From NCBI RefSeq assembly GCF_029016285.1, contig NZ_CP091975.1, positions 1,488,001 through 1,552,000 of the forward strand: 64,000 nucleotides of DNA, written 5' to 3'. Below the pieces are notes generated by a model, which was not told where the DNA came from, did no database searches, and was given only the letters and a program-made list of their open reading frames with translations. This document shows positions 56,608 through 64,000 of the stretch, one piece after another. The DNA comes from Vibrio sp. DW001 (GTDB lineage Bacteria; Pseudomonadota; Gammaproteobacteria; Enterobacterales; Vibrionaceae). The position numbers and the translations under genes are program-made. Numbering within the stretch: the stretch's first letter is position 1; each line of letters opens with the position of its first letter.

Positions 56608-58155
56608 GTGCGTCTTGAAGTATTATGTGAAGACAGAGTGGGGCTTACCCGCGAATTGCTTGAATTACTTGCCTCTCGAAATATCGACTTGCGTGGTATA
56701 GAGATCGATGTCGTCGGTATCATATACCTATGCTGTCGAGAGATGGAATTTGAGGCTTTCAGTGAGTTAATGGCTCAAATAAGGCGTATATCTGGCGTAA
56801 CTGATGTGCGAAAAATTCGATTTATGCCAAGTGAAAGACACAATACTGAATTGGTATCTTTATTGGCGAACCTACCAGATCCAGTATTATCTGTCAGTCT
56901 TACGGGTAGCATCGATATGGCAAACCACGCCGCGTGCGAATTACTTCGCAAGGATGTGGATGCAATTATTGGTGAACAAATTGCGATGTATGTACCTAGT
57001 TTCAATTTTGCTGACTGGATAGAAGGTGATGTTAATAGAAAACGAGAGTCGGTGGTCATTGATGGTCTCGATTACGTTCTAGAGGTTACACCTGTTTATA
57101 TTAGCGGAGAGAATCAAGACGAATCCGTCCTTGCAAGTGCTGTAGTGACACTCAAATCAATTCTTCAAGATCAACTAAAGACGAATTTTCTTCCAGAGTC
57201 GAGCTCGATCGGGTTTGAACATTTTGTTGGTATTTCCAATCGACACAAATTTCTGATATCTCATGCAAAAAAATTGGCGATGCTGGACCAACCTCTGCTT
57301 GTTGAAGGTGAAACGGGTACCGGTAAAGAGATGATAGCGCGCGCATGTCATTCGCGTTCAGAAAGAGCAACCAAGCCTTTCTTAGTGCTCAATTGTGCAT
57401 CCATGCCTGATGATGTCGCTGAGACAGAACTATTTGGACATGCTCCAGGGGCTTTTAACCAAGGCATTGGACATAAAGGTATCTTCGAACAGGCCGATGG
57501 CGGGATTGTTTTCTTAGATGAAATCGGCGAAATGAGCCCACATCTTCAGATTAAATTGCTTCGTTTTTTGCAAGACGGTACCTATAGACGAGTTGGCGCG
57601 GAAGACGAAATACATGTGGATGTAAGAATTATTGCTTCGACTAAGCAAAATCTGGCGACGTTGACCGAGTTAGGTAAGTTTAGAGAAGATCTTTATTATC
57701 GGCTTAACGTTTTAACGCTATCTATTCCCTCTCTTCGAGAGCGTTCAAGTGATGTATCACCGTTACTCGACTTATTTATTCATCGATATTCGCTTCAATT
57801 GGGTATAAGCAAGCCAAGTATCAGCCTTGAGGTCGTTGAAGAGCTATCTAATTATCAATGGCCGGGGAATATCAGAGAACTCGATAACATGGTATTAAGA
57901 GCGATAACGCAGCTTAGTGGACATTCGTTAACTATCGATGATTTTCAATTACCAAAAGTGGAGTCGAGTATGGTTAACCATATCGGCGTTAGTTTGGATG
58001 GGTCACTAGATGAGATTATGAAGGAGTATGAATCTCAAATTCTAGACAGGTTATATCAATCATTCCCATCGAGTCGAAAACTAGCAAAACGCTTAGGTGT
58101 ATCACATACATCAATTGCAAATAAACTTAGAGAATATGGAATTAAGAAACTGTAA
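56608..58155 (+). CDS. tyrR: Transcriptional regulator TyrR
   Basis: 515 residues from the GTG at 56608, chosen because GAAGGA precedes it and MRLEVLCEDRVGLTRELL aligns with the E. coli TyrR start. An ACT domain (about 1-75), a PAS domain (about 80-190), then an AAA+ domain with Walker A GETGTGK at 234-240 and GGIVFLDEIGEMSP. The GAFTGA loop is replaced by GAFNQG, fitting TyrR's sigma-70 rather than sigma-54 mode. The helix-turn-helix is at the end (SRKLAKRLGVSHTSIANKLR). It controls aromatic amino acid genes. The stop overlaps the next start (TAATG). Confidence 0.96.
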   Translation: MRLEVLCEDRVGLTRELLELLASRNIDLRGIEIDVVGIIYLCCREMEFEAFSELMAQIRRISGVTDVRKIRFMPSERHNTELVSLLANLPDPVLSVSLTGSIDMANHAACELLRKDVDAIIGEQIAMYVPSFNFADWIEGDVNRKRESVVIDGLDYVLEVTPVYISGENQDESVLASAVVTLKSILQDQLKTNFLPESSSIGFEHFVGISNRHKFLISHAKKLAMLDQPLLVEGETGTGKEMIARACHSRSERATKPFLVLNCASMPDDVAETELFGHAPGAFNQGIGHKGIFEQADGGIVFLDEIGEMSPHLQIKLLRFLQDGTYRRVGAEDEIHVDVRIIASTKQNLATLTELGKFREDLYYRLNVLTLSIPSLRERSSDVSPLLDLFIHRYSLQLGISKPSISLEVVEELSNYQWPGNIRELDNMVLRAITQLSGHSLTIDDFQLPKVESSMVNHIGVSLDGSLDEIMKEYESQILDRLYQSFPSSRKLAKRLGVSHTSIANKLREYGIKKL

Positions 58156-58736
58156 TGTGGAAAGAATTTAAATTTTGCCGACTGGATGAAAGAGTTGGCG
58201 AACTGCAGGTCAGATTGGCCACAAAAGACGACGCTAAACTTATCAGTGATTACTTTATTAAAAACAAAGAATACCTACGTCCTTGGGAGCCGGTTAGAGA
58301 AAAGGCTTTCTTTACAGAAGCAGGATGGGAGAAAAAACTGATTAAACTTAACGAATTGCATTTGCTCGAACTGGGTTTTTACTGCCTTATCATTAATCGT
58401 ATTTCTGGTGATATGCTGGGTACCATCTCCTTTAGTAATTTAACCCGTTTTCCTGTGCATTCTTGTAGCGTTGGTTATTCTCTAGACGAAGACATGCAAG
58501 GCAAAGGTATTATGAGTCAAGCGCTTAATCTAGCTTGTGGTTGGATGTTTAAGGTACAAAATATGCACCGCATATCCGCAAGTTATATGCCTATGAATTT
58601 GAAAAGTGCAGCGGTCCTAAAGTCAAAAGGATTCGAAAAAGTCGGTTTTGCAAAAGACTATTTATTGATTAACGGCAGATGGGAAGACCATAACCTTACC
58701 GCTTTGCTTAATAAAGAATGGCGAGAGAAAAAATGA
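58155..58736 (+). CDS. RimJ/RimL-like GNAT acetyltransferase
   Basis: 193 residues. N-terminal strand VRLATKDDAKLISDYFIKNK, then FSNLTRFPVHSCSVGYSLDE, the acetyl-CoA loop MQGKGIMSQALNLACGW, HRISASYMPMNLKSAAVLKS and KGFEKVGFAKDYLLINGRWE. This is the RimJ/RimL/SpeG-like pattern for N-terminal protein acetylation, but the target is not known. It is translationally coupled to tyrR (TAATG) and overlaps the next gene by ATGA. Confidence 0.9.
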   Translation: MWKEFKFCRLDERVGELQVRLATKDDAKLISDYFIKNKEYLRPWEPVREKAFFTEAGWEKKLIKLNELHLLELGFYCLIINRISGDMLGTISFSNLTRFPVHSCSVGYSLDEDMQGKGIMSQALNLACGWMFKVQNMHRISASYMPMNLKSAAVLKSKGFEKVGFAKDYLLINGRWEDHNLTALLNKEWREKK

Positions 58737-59326
58737 TAAGCGATAGACTAAGTAAACAGCTCGAATTAATCATGGAGCTAGACAAATTGAAATCGGTTTT
58801 GCGCAGAACGCGGGTTGAAAGTGCAGACAAAAGATTGGAAAACACAGCAGAACATAGCTGGCAAGTAGCATTGATGGCCATTATTTTACAAGAGCATTCG
58901 AACCAACCAGTCGATATTACTAAGGTTGTAAAGATGTTATTGCTGCATGATATCGTTGAAATTGACGCAGGTGATACCTTTGTCTACGATGCAGTAGCAT
59001 CAGAAAATCAAGCGGAAAAAGAACAGCAAGCGGCGGACAGGTTGTTTGGCATGCTTCCAGATGACCAAGCGATGGAGCTGAAAGGAATATGGCTGGAGTT
59101 TGAAGAGGCTCAATCAGACGAGGCACTATTCGCTAAGGCGTTGGATAGAGTTATCCCAATATTAATGAACCACCAGAATCAAGGACAAAGTTGGGTTGAA
59201 CATGGCATTGCGAGACAGCAAGTTATTGATATCAACGGTCGAATAGAGAAGGGCTCCAATGCCTTGTGGGAAAAAGCGTTAGAGATGATAAATGATTCAG
59301 TCGATAAAGGCTGGCTCAAGCCGTAG
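58733..59326 (+). CDS. HD-domain hydrolase (YfbR-like)
   Basis: 197 residues from the ATG at 58733, which overlaps the preceding stop as ATGA; an earlier ATG at 58718 lies inside that gene. HD_3 family: RLENTAEHSWQVALMAIIL, LLLHDIVEIDAGDTFVYD and ALDRVIPILMNHQNQG carry the H...HD...D metal ligands. Related enzymes such as YfbR are 5'-nucleotidases on deoxynucleotides; the substrate here is inferred only by family. Confidence 0.9.
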   Translation: MISDRLSKQLELIMELDKLKSVLRRTRVESADKRLENTAEHSWQVALMAIILQEHSNQPVDITKVVKMLLLHDIVEIDAGDTFVYDAVASENQAEKEQQAADRLFGMLPDDQAMELKGIWLEFEEAQSDEALFAKALDRVIPILMNHQNQGQSWVEHGIARQQVIDINGRIEKGSNALWEKALEMINDSVDKGWLKP

Positions 59327-59343
59327 ATTATGTGGGAATTGCA

Positions 59344-59817
59344 ATGTCGTACCTAAATTTAGATGAATACAGTCGAAAGTGGATTTTTACCCACCAGTCG
59401 ATGCCTATTGAAGAGAAGTATTTTCCATTAATAAAGCCAATGACTCAAGCTCGTTCGGCTCAGTTTTGGAAAGAGAACATCAGCAATCAGAGTCCTGATG
59501 CAGAACGATTTTCCAACCAAGATTGGCCAAGTAAGACCAACAGTTGGTTTAACGAAGTAAATTGGATGGAAGAATGGGAGAGCGATGACGCGGCGTTACC
59601 CGCCGATGTACTTGAACATATCGATTGGCAAGATGACGTCACCGTCTATTTTTGCTATGAAAAATATAATATTGTCGAGACTAAATGGTCGGTGTTTAAA
59701 GAGAATTGGAAGAACTTCCTATTTTACGATGATGGTCCAATATTATTGGGTAGAAGGCGAAAAGAAGCACTTTGGTTTGCCAGTGATGGCAGCGTAAAAC
59801 TAGGTGAAAAGCAATAA
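59344..59817 (+). CDS. DUF2947 family protein
   Basis: 157 residues from the ATG at 59344. Tryptophan-rich, soluble, with DEYSRKWIFTHQSMPIEEKY, WFNEVNWMEEWESD, VTVYFCYEKYNIVETKW and WKNFLFYDDGPILLGRRRKE. I recognise this as the DUF2947 pattern; no function is established. It lies 17 bases after the HD hydrolase and 15 bases before the exonuclease, so it is very likely co-transcribed with both. Confidence 0.85.
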   Translation: MSYLNLDEYSRKWIFTHQSMPIEEKYFPLIKPMTQARSAQFWKENISNQSPDAERFSNQDWPSKTNSWFNEVNWMEEWESDDAALPADVLEHIDWQDDVTVYFCYEKYNIVETKWSVFKENWKNFLFYDDGPILLGRRRKEALWFASDGSVKLGEKQ

Positions 59818-59832
59818 AGAACAGGGTTTAAC

Positions 59833-60363
59833 ATGAATTACAATAGGGTCGTTTGTTTCGACTTAGAGATGTGTTGTTGGAACAAAGATGGCGTAGGTAC
59901 GACCGGTGAGATCATTGAGATTGGTTTGGCTGAAATAGATCTGTCCACTCAGAAGATAGTGAGACGAGCACAATACTATGTAAAGCCAGAGCATGATCAG
60001 ATCTCAGAATTTTGTGTTGAGCTAACCGGTATCACCTCAAAAACAATTCAAAAGCAAGGTCGGCCCTTAGAAGATGTATTTAAATCCATGATTAAATACT
60101 TCGGTGGTCCAAATAAAATCTACGCTGCGTGGGGGCGAGATGATCTCATTCTTAAGGATGAATGTATGGAAAAGGGGTTAGACGTTCCTTTTCATGAATA
60201 TCTAAATTTAGCCACAATATATCGAATTCAAAACCGAGTTAAGGATCAACGAATCGGTCATCGAGCGGCGCAAGAATCAAAAGGAATAGAGTGGGAAGGC
60301 CGGCAGCATTCCGGTTATGTGGATGCGTATAATCTAGCGAAACTAGCATTTACCTTGTTATGA
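59833..60363 (+). CDS. DEDDh 3'-5' exonuclease
   Basis: 176 residues. Exonuclease RNase T fold: CFDLEMCCWNKD (motif I, D and E), GITSKTIQKQGRPL, WGRDDLILKDEC (motif II) and HSGYVDAYNLAKLA (motif III with the H and last D of DEDDh). It resembles KapD/ERI-like exonucleases acting on RNA or single-stranded DNA. It is last in the close-packed run that starts at tyrR. No clear terminator follows in the 104 bases before the convergent TerB-like gene. Confidence 0.9.
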   Translation: MNYNRVVCFDLEMCCWNKDGVGTTGEIIEIGLAEIDLSTQKIVRRAQYYVKPEHDQISEFCVELTGITSKTIQKQGRPLEDVFKSMIKYFGGPNKIYAAWGRDDLILKDECMEKGLDVPFHEYLNLATIYRIQNRVKDQRIGHRAAQESKGIEWEGRQHSGYVDAYNLAKLAFTLL

Positions 60364-60467
60364 ATTGATCATTTTATGGTGGGTTGATTTGGGTGTCGAT
60401 GATGGACACCCAAATACTTACAAGCTCGTTCTATTTACCCTTCCACTCCAGATGCTGCATCTTTAGT

Positions 60468-60914
60468 TTACTTAGGTATAACACTGAGCTTGGCGCGAAT
60501 AAACTCGCTATGATCCACGTATAAGAGCTCCGCGACCTTTCTGATAACAGCGTCTTCCTGAGGGTCTATATATCCATCAGCGTTGGCCACTTCCCACATT
60601 GCTTTCACAAGGTCAAAGCGCGCGGATTGCTCTAGCTCTCTTAGCTGAGTCGTGAAGTCGTAAAGAGAGACCGCTTGCTTAATGCTTTCTTTAGCCTGTT
60701 CGATTAAAGACTTGGCTTTTTGCTCATCAATATCGAGCAGATGCATGAGCAACACGAGTTTGGCTTTCTCTTCATCGTCTGCCACTTGAGAGTCTGCTGC
60801 TGCCACTTCACAAAGCAAAGAGGCGATAGCTAGATCGGGATCACTGATGGTATTGCCAGATAAGTCATTCCCTTCCAATAACTCTTTAAATATCGACTTT
60901 ATAGATTTAAACAT
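60468..60914 (-). CDS. TerB-like (tellurite resistance fold) protein
   Basis: 148 residues, all-helical. Two repeats of the TerB type are seen: SLLCEVAAADSQVADDEEKA and KAMWEVANADGYIDPQEDAV, each with an acidic DxxxxDxE-like metal-binding loop. Stand-alone TerB proteins are common in Vibrio; the role is unknown. It is transcribed alone, divergent from the TauE/SafE permease. Confidence 0.88.
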   Translation of the reverse strand: MFKSIKSIFKELLEGNDLSGNTISDPDLAIASLLCEVAAADSQVADDEEKAKLVLLMHLLDIDEQKAKSLIEQAKESIKQAVSLYDFTTQLRELEQSARFDLVKAMWEVANADGYIDPQEDAVIRKVAELLYVDHSEFIRAKLSVIPK

Positions 60915-61046
60915 AATGGAACCCTATTCGTTTATCTTTATTAAAAGATATAGGCACAAAATATATTTACAACCCTTGTTTACGATAGTTTACAAAACTT
61001 GAACAAAAAAAGTTAAGATGCGGTTTTGTATTCGTAGTTTACTTTA

Positions 61047-61772
61047 ATGATAGATTTAGACTCTTCCGTTCTTATCGCAATGGGAATTATATTCCTCGGT
61101 GCTTTTGTTCAAACGGCAATAGGTTTTGGCTTAGCCATTGTTTCTGCACCATTACTCTTCCATGTTTCTCCAGAATATGTACCCGCGCCAATCATTATTG
61201 CTGCGTTTTTTATCACGCTATTAAGTACCTTTAGAAACCGATCCAATATAGAGATGGGAGGGTTAAAAAGTGCAATAATCGGGCGGATACCAGGCTCTGT
61301 TGCTGGTGGTTTTTTGCTTGTTTACGTGTCAGTCGATTCTTTGTCGCTTTGGTTAGGTATTGCTGTCATCATCTCATTGGTTTTGAGTTTGCTACCGATT
61401 AGACTCGAACCAACAAGAAATAAAATGGCAGTAGCGGGCTTTTTGTCAGGATTTATGGGGACAAGTTCAGGTATTGGTGGGCCACCGATGGCAATATTGT
61501 TACAGCATCAAGATGCCAATAAGTTTCGTGGCAATCTGGCAGCATTTTTCTTGTTTAGCTCGTTGATGTCTCTTCTGGTACAGTTTTTTGTGGGTTACTT
61601 AACGTTAAACCATTTTTACTTAAGTTTGCCTTTAATCCCTGCGGCATGGCTTGGGTATAAAACGGCGACGTTAATTGTTCATCGATTATCAAAGCAATGG
61701 ATTCGTTGGGCTGCGTTACTACTCTGTTTTGTTAGCGGTGCAGGGGCAATATTGGAAAGCGTTATTCGGTAG
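61047..61772 (+). CDS. TauE/SafE family membrane permease
   Basis: 241 residues with about eight membrane helices. Family signatures include FVQTAIGFGLAIVSAPLLF, IPGSVAGG and GFLSGFMGTSSGIGGPPMAI. TauE/SafE proteins export sulfite, sulfoacetate or related anions; the substrate here is unknown. The last 11 bases overlap the convergent gene 61762-62130. Confidence 0.9.
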   Translation: MIDLDSSVLIAMGIIFLGAFVQTAIGFGLAIVSAPLLFHVSPEYVPAPIIIAAFFITLLSTFRNRSNIEMGGLKSAIIGRIPGSVAGGFLLVYVSVDSLSLWLGIAVIISLVLSLLPIRLEPTRNKMAVAGFLSGFMGTSSGIGGPPMAILLQHQDANKFRGNLAAFFLFSSLMSLLVQFFVGYLTLNHFYLSLPLIPAAWLGYKTATLIVHRLSKQWIRWAALLLCFVSGAGAILESVIR

Positions 61773-62130
61773 TTGACATCCACGCTAACGGGTCTTCTAA
61801 TATTTCTATCACTTCGGTACTGCTTTTCTCGTGGGAAAGGATAAACAGCGATAAAAAAAGTTCTGCCTTCGCTTTTTGGTCAATCGTTTGATCGAACATT
61901 AGCTTCACTATTTGATCTTTTAACATAACGATTTCGTGCTCAACAAAGCCTCTGCCTTCGAGATCTCCCGCATCTTCTTCTGGTGCATTGTCAAACCGTA
62001 GATTAACAAGATCACCATCAAAACTGGCGTCTATCAACGATTCAGGTAGCCACTCTTCACCCGTTACTACATCAGGGTCTTGGCCTTTTGGAAGAGTAGA
62101 GAGGAACTGAACTAATTGAGAGGTTTTCAC
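61762..62130 (-). CDS. Conserved-looking acidic protein, function unknown
   Basis: 122 residues, strongly acidic, no signal or membrane segment. Notable stretches are FLSTLPKGQDPDVVTGEEWL, RFDNAPEEDAGDLEGRGF and FDQTIDQKAKAELFLSLFIL. I do not recognise the family. It sits between the permease (tail-to-tail overlap of 11 bases) and divergent hrpA. Confidence 0.7.
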   Translation of the reverse strand: MKTSQLVQFLSTLPKGQDPDVVTGEEWLPESLIDASFDGDLVNLRFDNAPEEDAGDLEGRGFVEHEIVMLKDQIVKLMFDQTIDQKAKAELFLSLFILSHEKSSTEVIEILEDPLAWMSTTE

Positions 62131-62286
62131 TTTTTACCACTGGGTCTGTTTAGAAGAACCTATTGTAACGATAACCTAAGTAAATGAATAACAAATCTTT
62201 ACTAATAAGTCGGGTTAACAATGTTACGGCTTCTAGATATTGCTGTGATACAATCGGCGCAATTTCAAGTTAGGTAGGTTATCTCG

Positions 62287-64000
62287 TTGACATCGTCACA
62301 ATCGAAATCTCAATCGCACGGCGTTGAGAACGAAAAAAACAGACACAACAGTGCAGCGCAACTAAGAAATGCACTGAAAGATTGTTTGATAAAGGATAGA
62401 TTTAGATTATCTAAGCGTATTCATGGTGCTAGCCGCATTAAAAATGCACATTCAATGAATGCGGTTTTTGATGAGATAACACTCGATATTGCGAAGTCTA
62501 TGATGAAGGTGCAAGAGCGCCAGTCAAATAGTGCAACCATCGATTTTCCAGAACAACTACCAGTTAGCCAAAAACGAGCCGATATTGCTAAAGCTATCGC
62601 TGAGAATCAGGTTGTTATTGTTGCTGGGGAAACAGGTTCGGGTAAAACCACACAGCTTCCAAAGATATGCAGTGAGTTAGGCCGGGGAAAATACGGTTTA
62701 ATAGGTCATACACAACCGCGTCGTTTAGCGGCTCGCTCAGTTGCCAATCGAATAGCCGAAGAGATGGAAACTGAACTCGGTGAATTTGTTGGTTATAAAG
62801 TTCGATTTAACGATCAGATTTCTGACAATACCCAGATCAAATTAATGACTGACGGCATCTTGTTAGCGGAAATTCAGCATGATCGATTTCTTAATCAATA
62901 CGACACTATTATTATCGATGAGGCGCATGAACGCAGCCTTAATATTGATTTTATACTTGGTTATCTTCGAGAGTTACTCCCACGGCGCCCCGACTTAAAA
63001 GTCATTATCACATCGGCAACCATTGACCCAGAACGCTTTTCTAAACACTTTTTTAATGCACCGATTATTGAGGTGTCGGGTCGAACTTTCCCTGTAGAAA
63101 CTCGATATCGACCACTAAATAGCGATGACGCGGATGATAGAGATCAGCTTGAGGGCATTTTTGAAGCGGTAGATGAACTCGTGGACGAAGGTTTAGGGGA
63201 TATTCTTATCTTCATGAACGGTGAACGAGAGATACGGGACACCGCAGATGCTTTATCTAAAAGAAACCTCCGTGATACGGAAATAGTGCCACTCTATGCA
63301 AGGCTATCCTCTGGCGAACAAAATAAGATATTTCAACCTCATGCGGGGCGTAGGATTGTTCTTGCTACCAATGTGGCAGAGACCTCTCTAACCGTACCGG
63401 GCATCAAATGTGTTATCGATCCTGGTACGGCACGTATCAGTCGATATAGCTATAGAACAAAGGTTCAGCGTTTACCGATAGAAGCGATTTCTCAAGCAAG
63501 TGCTAACCAACGTAAAGGTCGTTGCGGGCGCGTAGAGGAAGGGATATGTATTCGGCTTTACTCAGAAGAAGATTTCGAATCCCGTCCTGAGTTTACCGAT
63601 CCAGAGATTTTGCGTACTAACCTTGCTTCCGTTATCTTGCAAATGACAGCGCTAGGGCTAGGTGATATTCAAGCATTTCCGTTTGTGGAAGCTCCGGACA
63701 AACGCAACATTTTGGATGGTGTACGTTTGCTAGAAGAGCTAGGCGCGATGAATGCAAGCAGCAGTGATACGAAAAAACAGCTAACCGCAATCGGTCGCCA
63801 AGTCGCTCGTCTCCCTATAGACCCTCGCTTGGCGCGAATGGTGATAGAAGCGCCCATGTTTGGTTGCTTGAAAGAGGTAATGATTATCGCTTCTGCGCTC
63901 TCGATACAAGATCCAAGAGAGCGTCCGTCTGACAACAAACAATCGTCAGATGAAAAGCATCGTCGTTTCTTTGATAAAGAATCTGATTTTGTCACGTTGA
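62287..64000 (+). CDS. hrpA: ATP-dependent RNA helicase HrpA (5' part, runs off the window)
   Basis: 571 codons are present and the frame is open to the right edge. An in-frame TAG at 62275 leaves TTG at 62287 as the only sensible start, with AGGTAGG upstream; the first ATG lies about 56 codons inside, though still before the helicase motifs. Motif I is GETGSGKT (about 114-121), DEAH is at 211-214, then SAT, ATNVAETSLTVPGI (motif V) and QRKGRCGRV (motif VI). The N-terminal region with RLSKRIHGA matches HrpA. It is a DEAH-box helicase linked to ribosome-collision rescue in E. coli. Confidence 0.96.
   Translation, partial: MTSSQSKSQSHGVENEKNRHNSAAQLRNALKDCLIKDRFRLSKRIHGASRIKNAHSMNAVFDEITLDIAKSMMKVQERQSNSATIDFPEQLPVSQKRADIAKAIAENQVVIVAGETGSGKTTQLPKICSELGRGKYGLIGHTQPRRLAARSVANRIAEEMETELGEFVGYKVRFNDQISDNTQIKLMTDGILLAEIQHDRFLNQYDTIIIDEAHERSLNIDFILGYLRELLPRRPDLKVIITSATIDPERFSKHFFNAPIIEVSGRTFPVETRYRPLNSDDADDRDQLEGIFEAVDELVDEGLGDILIFMNGEREIRDTADALSKRNLRDTEIVPLYARLSSGEQNKIFQPHAGRRIVLATNVAETSLTVPGIKCVIDPGTARISRYSYRTKVQRLPIEAISQASANQRKGRCGRVEEGICIRLYSEEDFESRPEFTDPEILRTNLASVILQMTALGLGDIQAFPFVEAPDKRNILDGVRLLEELGAMNASSSDTKKQLTAIGRQVARLPIDPRLARMVIEAPMFGCLKEVMIIASALSIQDPRERPSDNKQSSDEKHRRFFDKESDFVTL

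Noticed and set aside
1..64000. CRISPR arrays, prophage or integron features
   Set aside because: No regularly spaced repeats, phage structural genes, integrase or attC-like arrays were seen.

Overview
The window reads as a chromosomal segment from a marine Vibrio or close relative within the Vibrionaceae. The evidence is the full norspermidine pathway (dat, ddc, carboxynorspermidine dehydrogenase, nspC), protein sequences close to Vibrio/enterobacterial orthologs (GyrA, AsnS, NrfG, TyrR), an AT-leaning composition, and gene orders shared with E. coli (yfaE-nrdB-nrdA-ubiG-gyrA; ycbB-ycbK-ycbL-aspC-asnS; ycjX-ycjF-tyrR; pabB-nudL). No prophage, insertion sequence, CRISPR array or rRNA is visible. 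It is mostly ordinary core genome with a few accessory insertions.

Layout. 1-3.5 kb: the end of a lactate-utilisation operon (lutB tail, lutC), one tRNA-Leu(UAA), a calcium-motif membrane-anchored protein, an odd stand-alone protein of two PTS EIIB domains, and a short-chain dehydrogenase. 3.7-7.2 kb: a PAS-EAL c-di-GMP phosphodiesterase convergent with a chemoreceptor, sharing an 18-bp hairpin terminator. 7.2-13.2 kb: the norspermidine operon, preceded by a 23-codon candidate leader peptide and a run of hairpins. 13.3-16.4 kb: a GcvR-like ACT protein, a DUF3943 protein and a CinA-like protein. 16.6-26 kb: class Ia ribonucleotide reductase with its ferredoxin, ubiG, a DUF1223 protein and gyrA. 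26-34.5 kb: nitrite ammonification (nrf). nrfA is divergent from nrfBCDE-dsbE-nrfF, and nrfG is displaced to the far side of nrfA. 34.6-38.9 kb: ribA, an L,D-transpeptidase, YcbK, YcbL and a small winged-helix-like protein. 39-44.5 kb: a TRAP transporter for a 2-oxo or hydroxy acid with its own Cache-domain histidine kinase and NarL-type regulator, inserted between ycbL and aspC. 44.6-51.9 kb: aspC, an HD-GYP protein, asnS, a GNAT, nudL and pabB. 51.9-60.4 kb: class I fumarase, a 61-residue membrane protein, ycjX-ycjF, then a tightly packed run tyrR-GNAT-HD hydrolase-DUF2947-DEDDh exonuclease. 60.4-64 kb: a TerB-like protein, a TauE/SafE permease, an unknown 122-residue protein and the start of hrpA, which runs off the right edge.

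The strongest candidates for undescribed biology are regulatory: (i) the leader peptide, ending Pro-UGA, and the structured 5' region of the norspermidine operon, with a second 10-bp inverted repeat ahead of nspC; (ii) the repeated ACGTA/CGTATTAATA elements ahead of the TRAP operon whose two-component system lies just downstream; (iii) the free-standing double EIIB protein with an AAACGTTT operator-like palindrome. All start sites and functions are inferred by reading the sequence; no database search was run.
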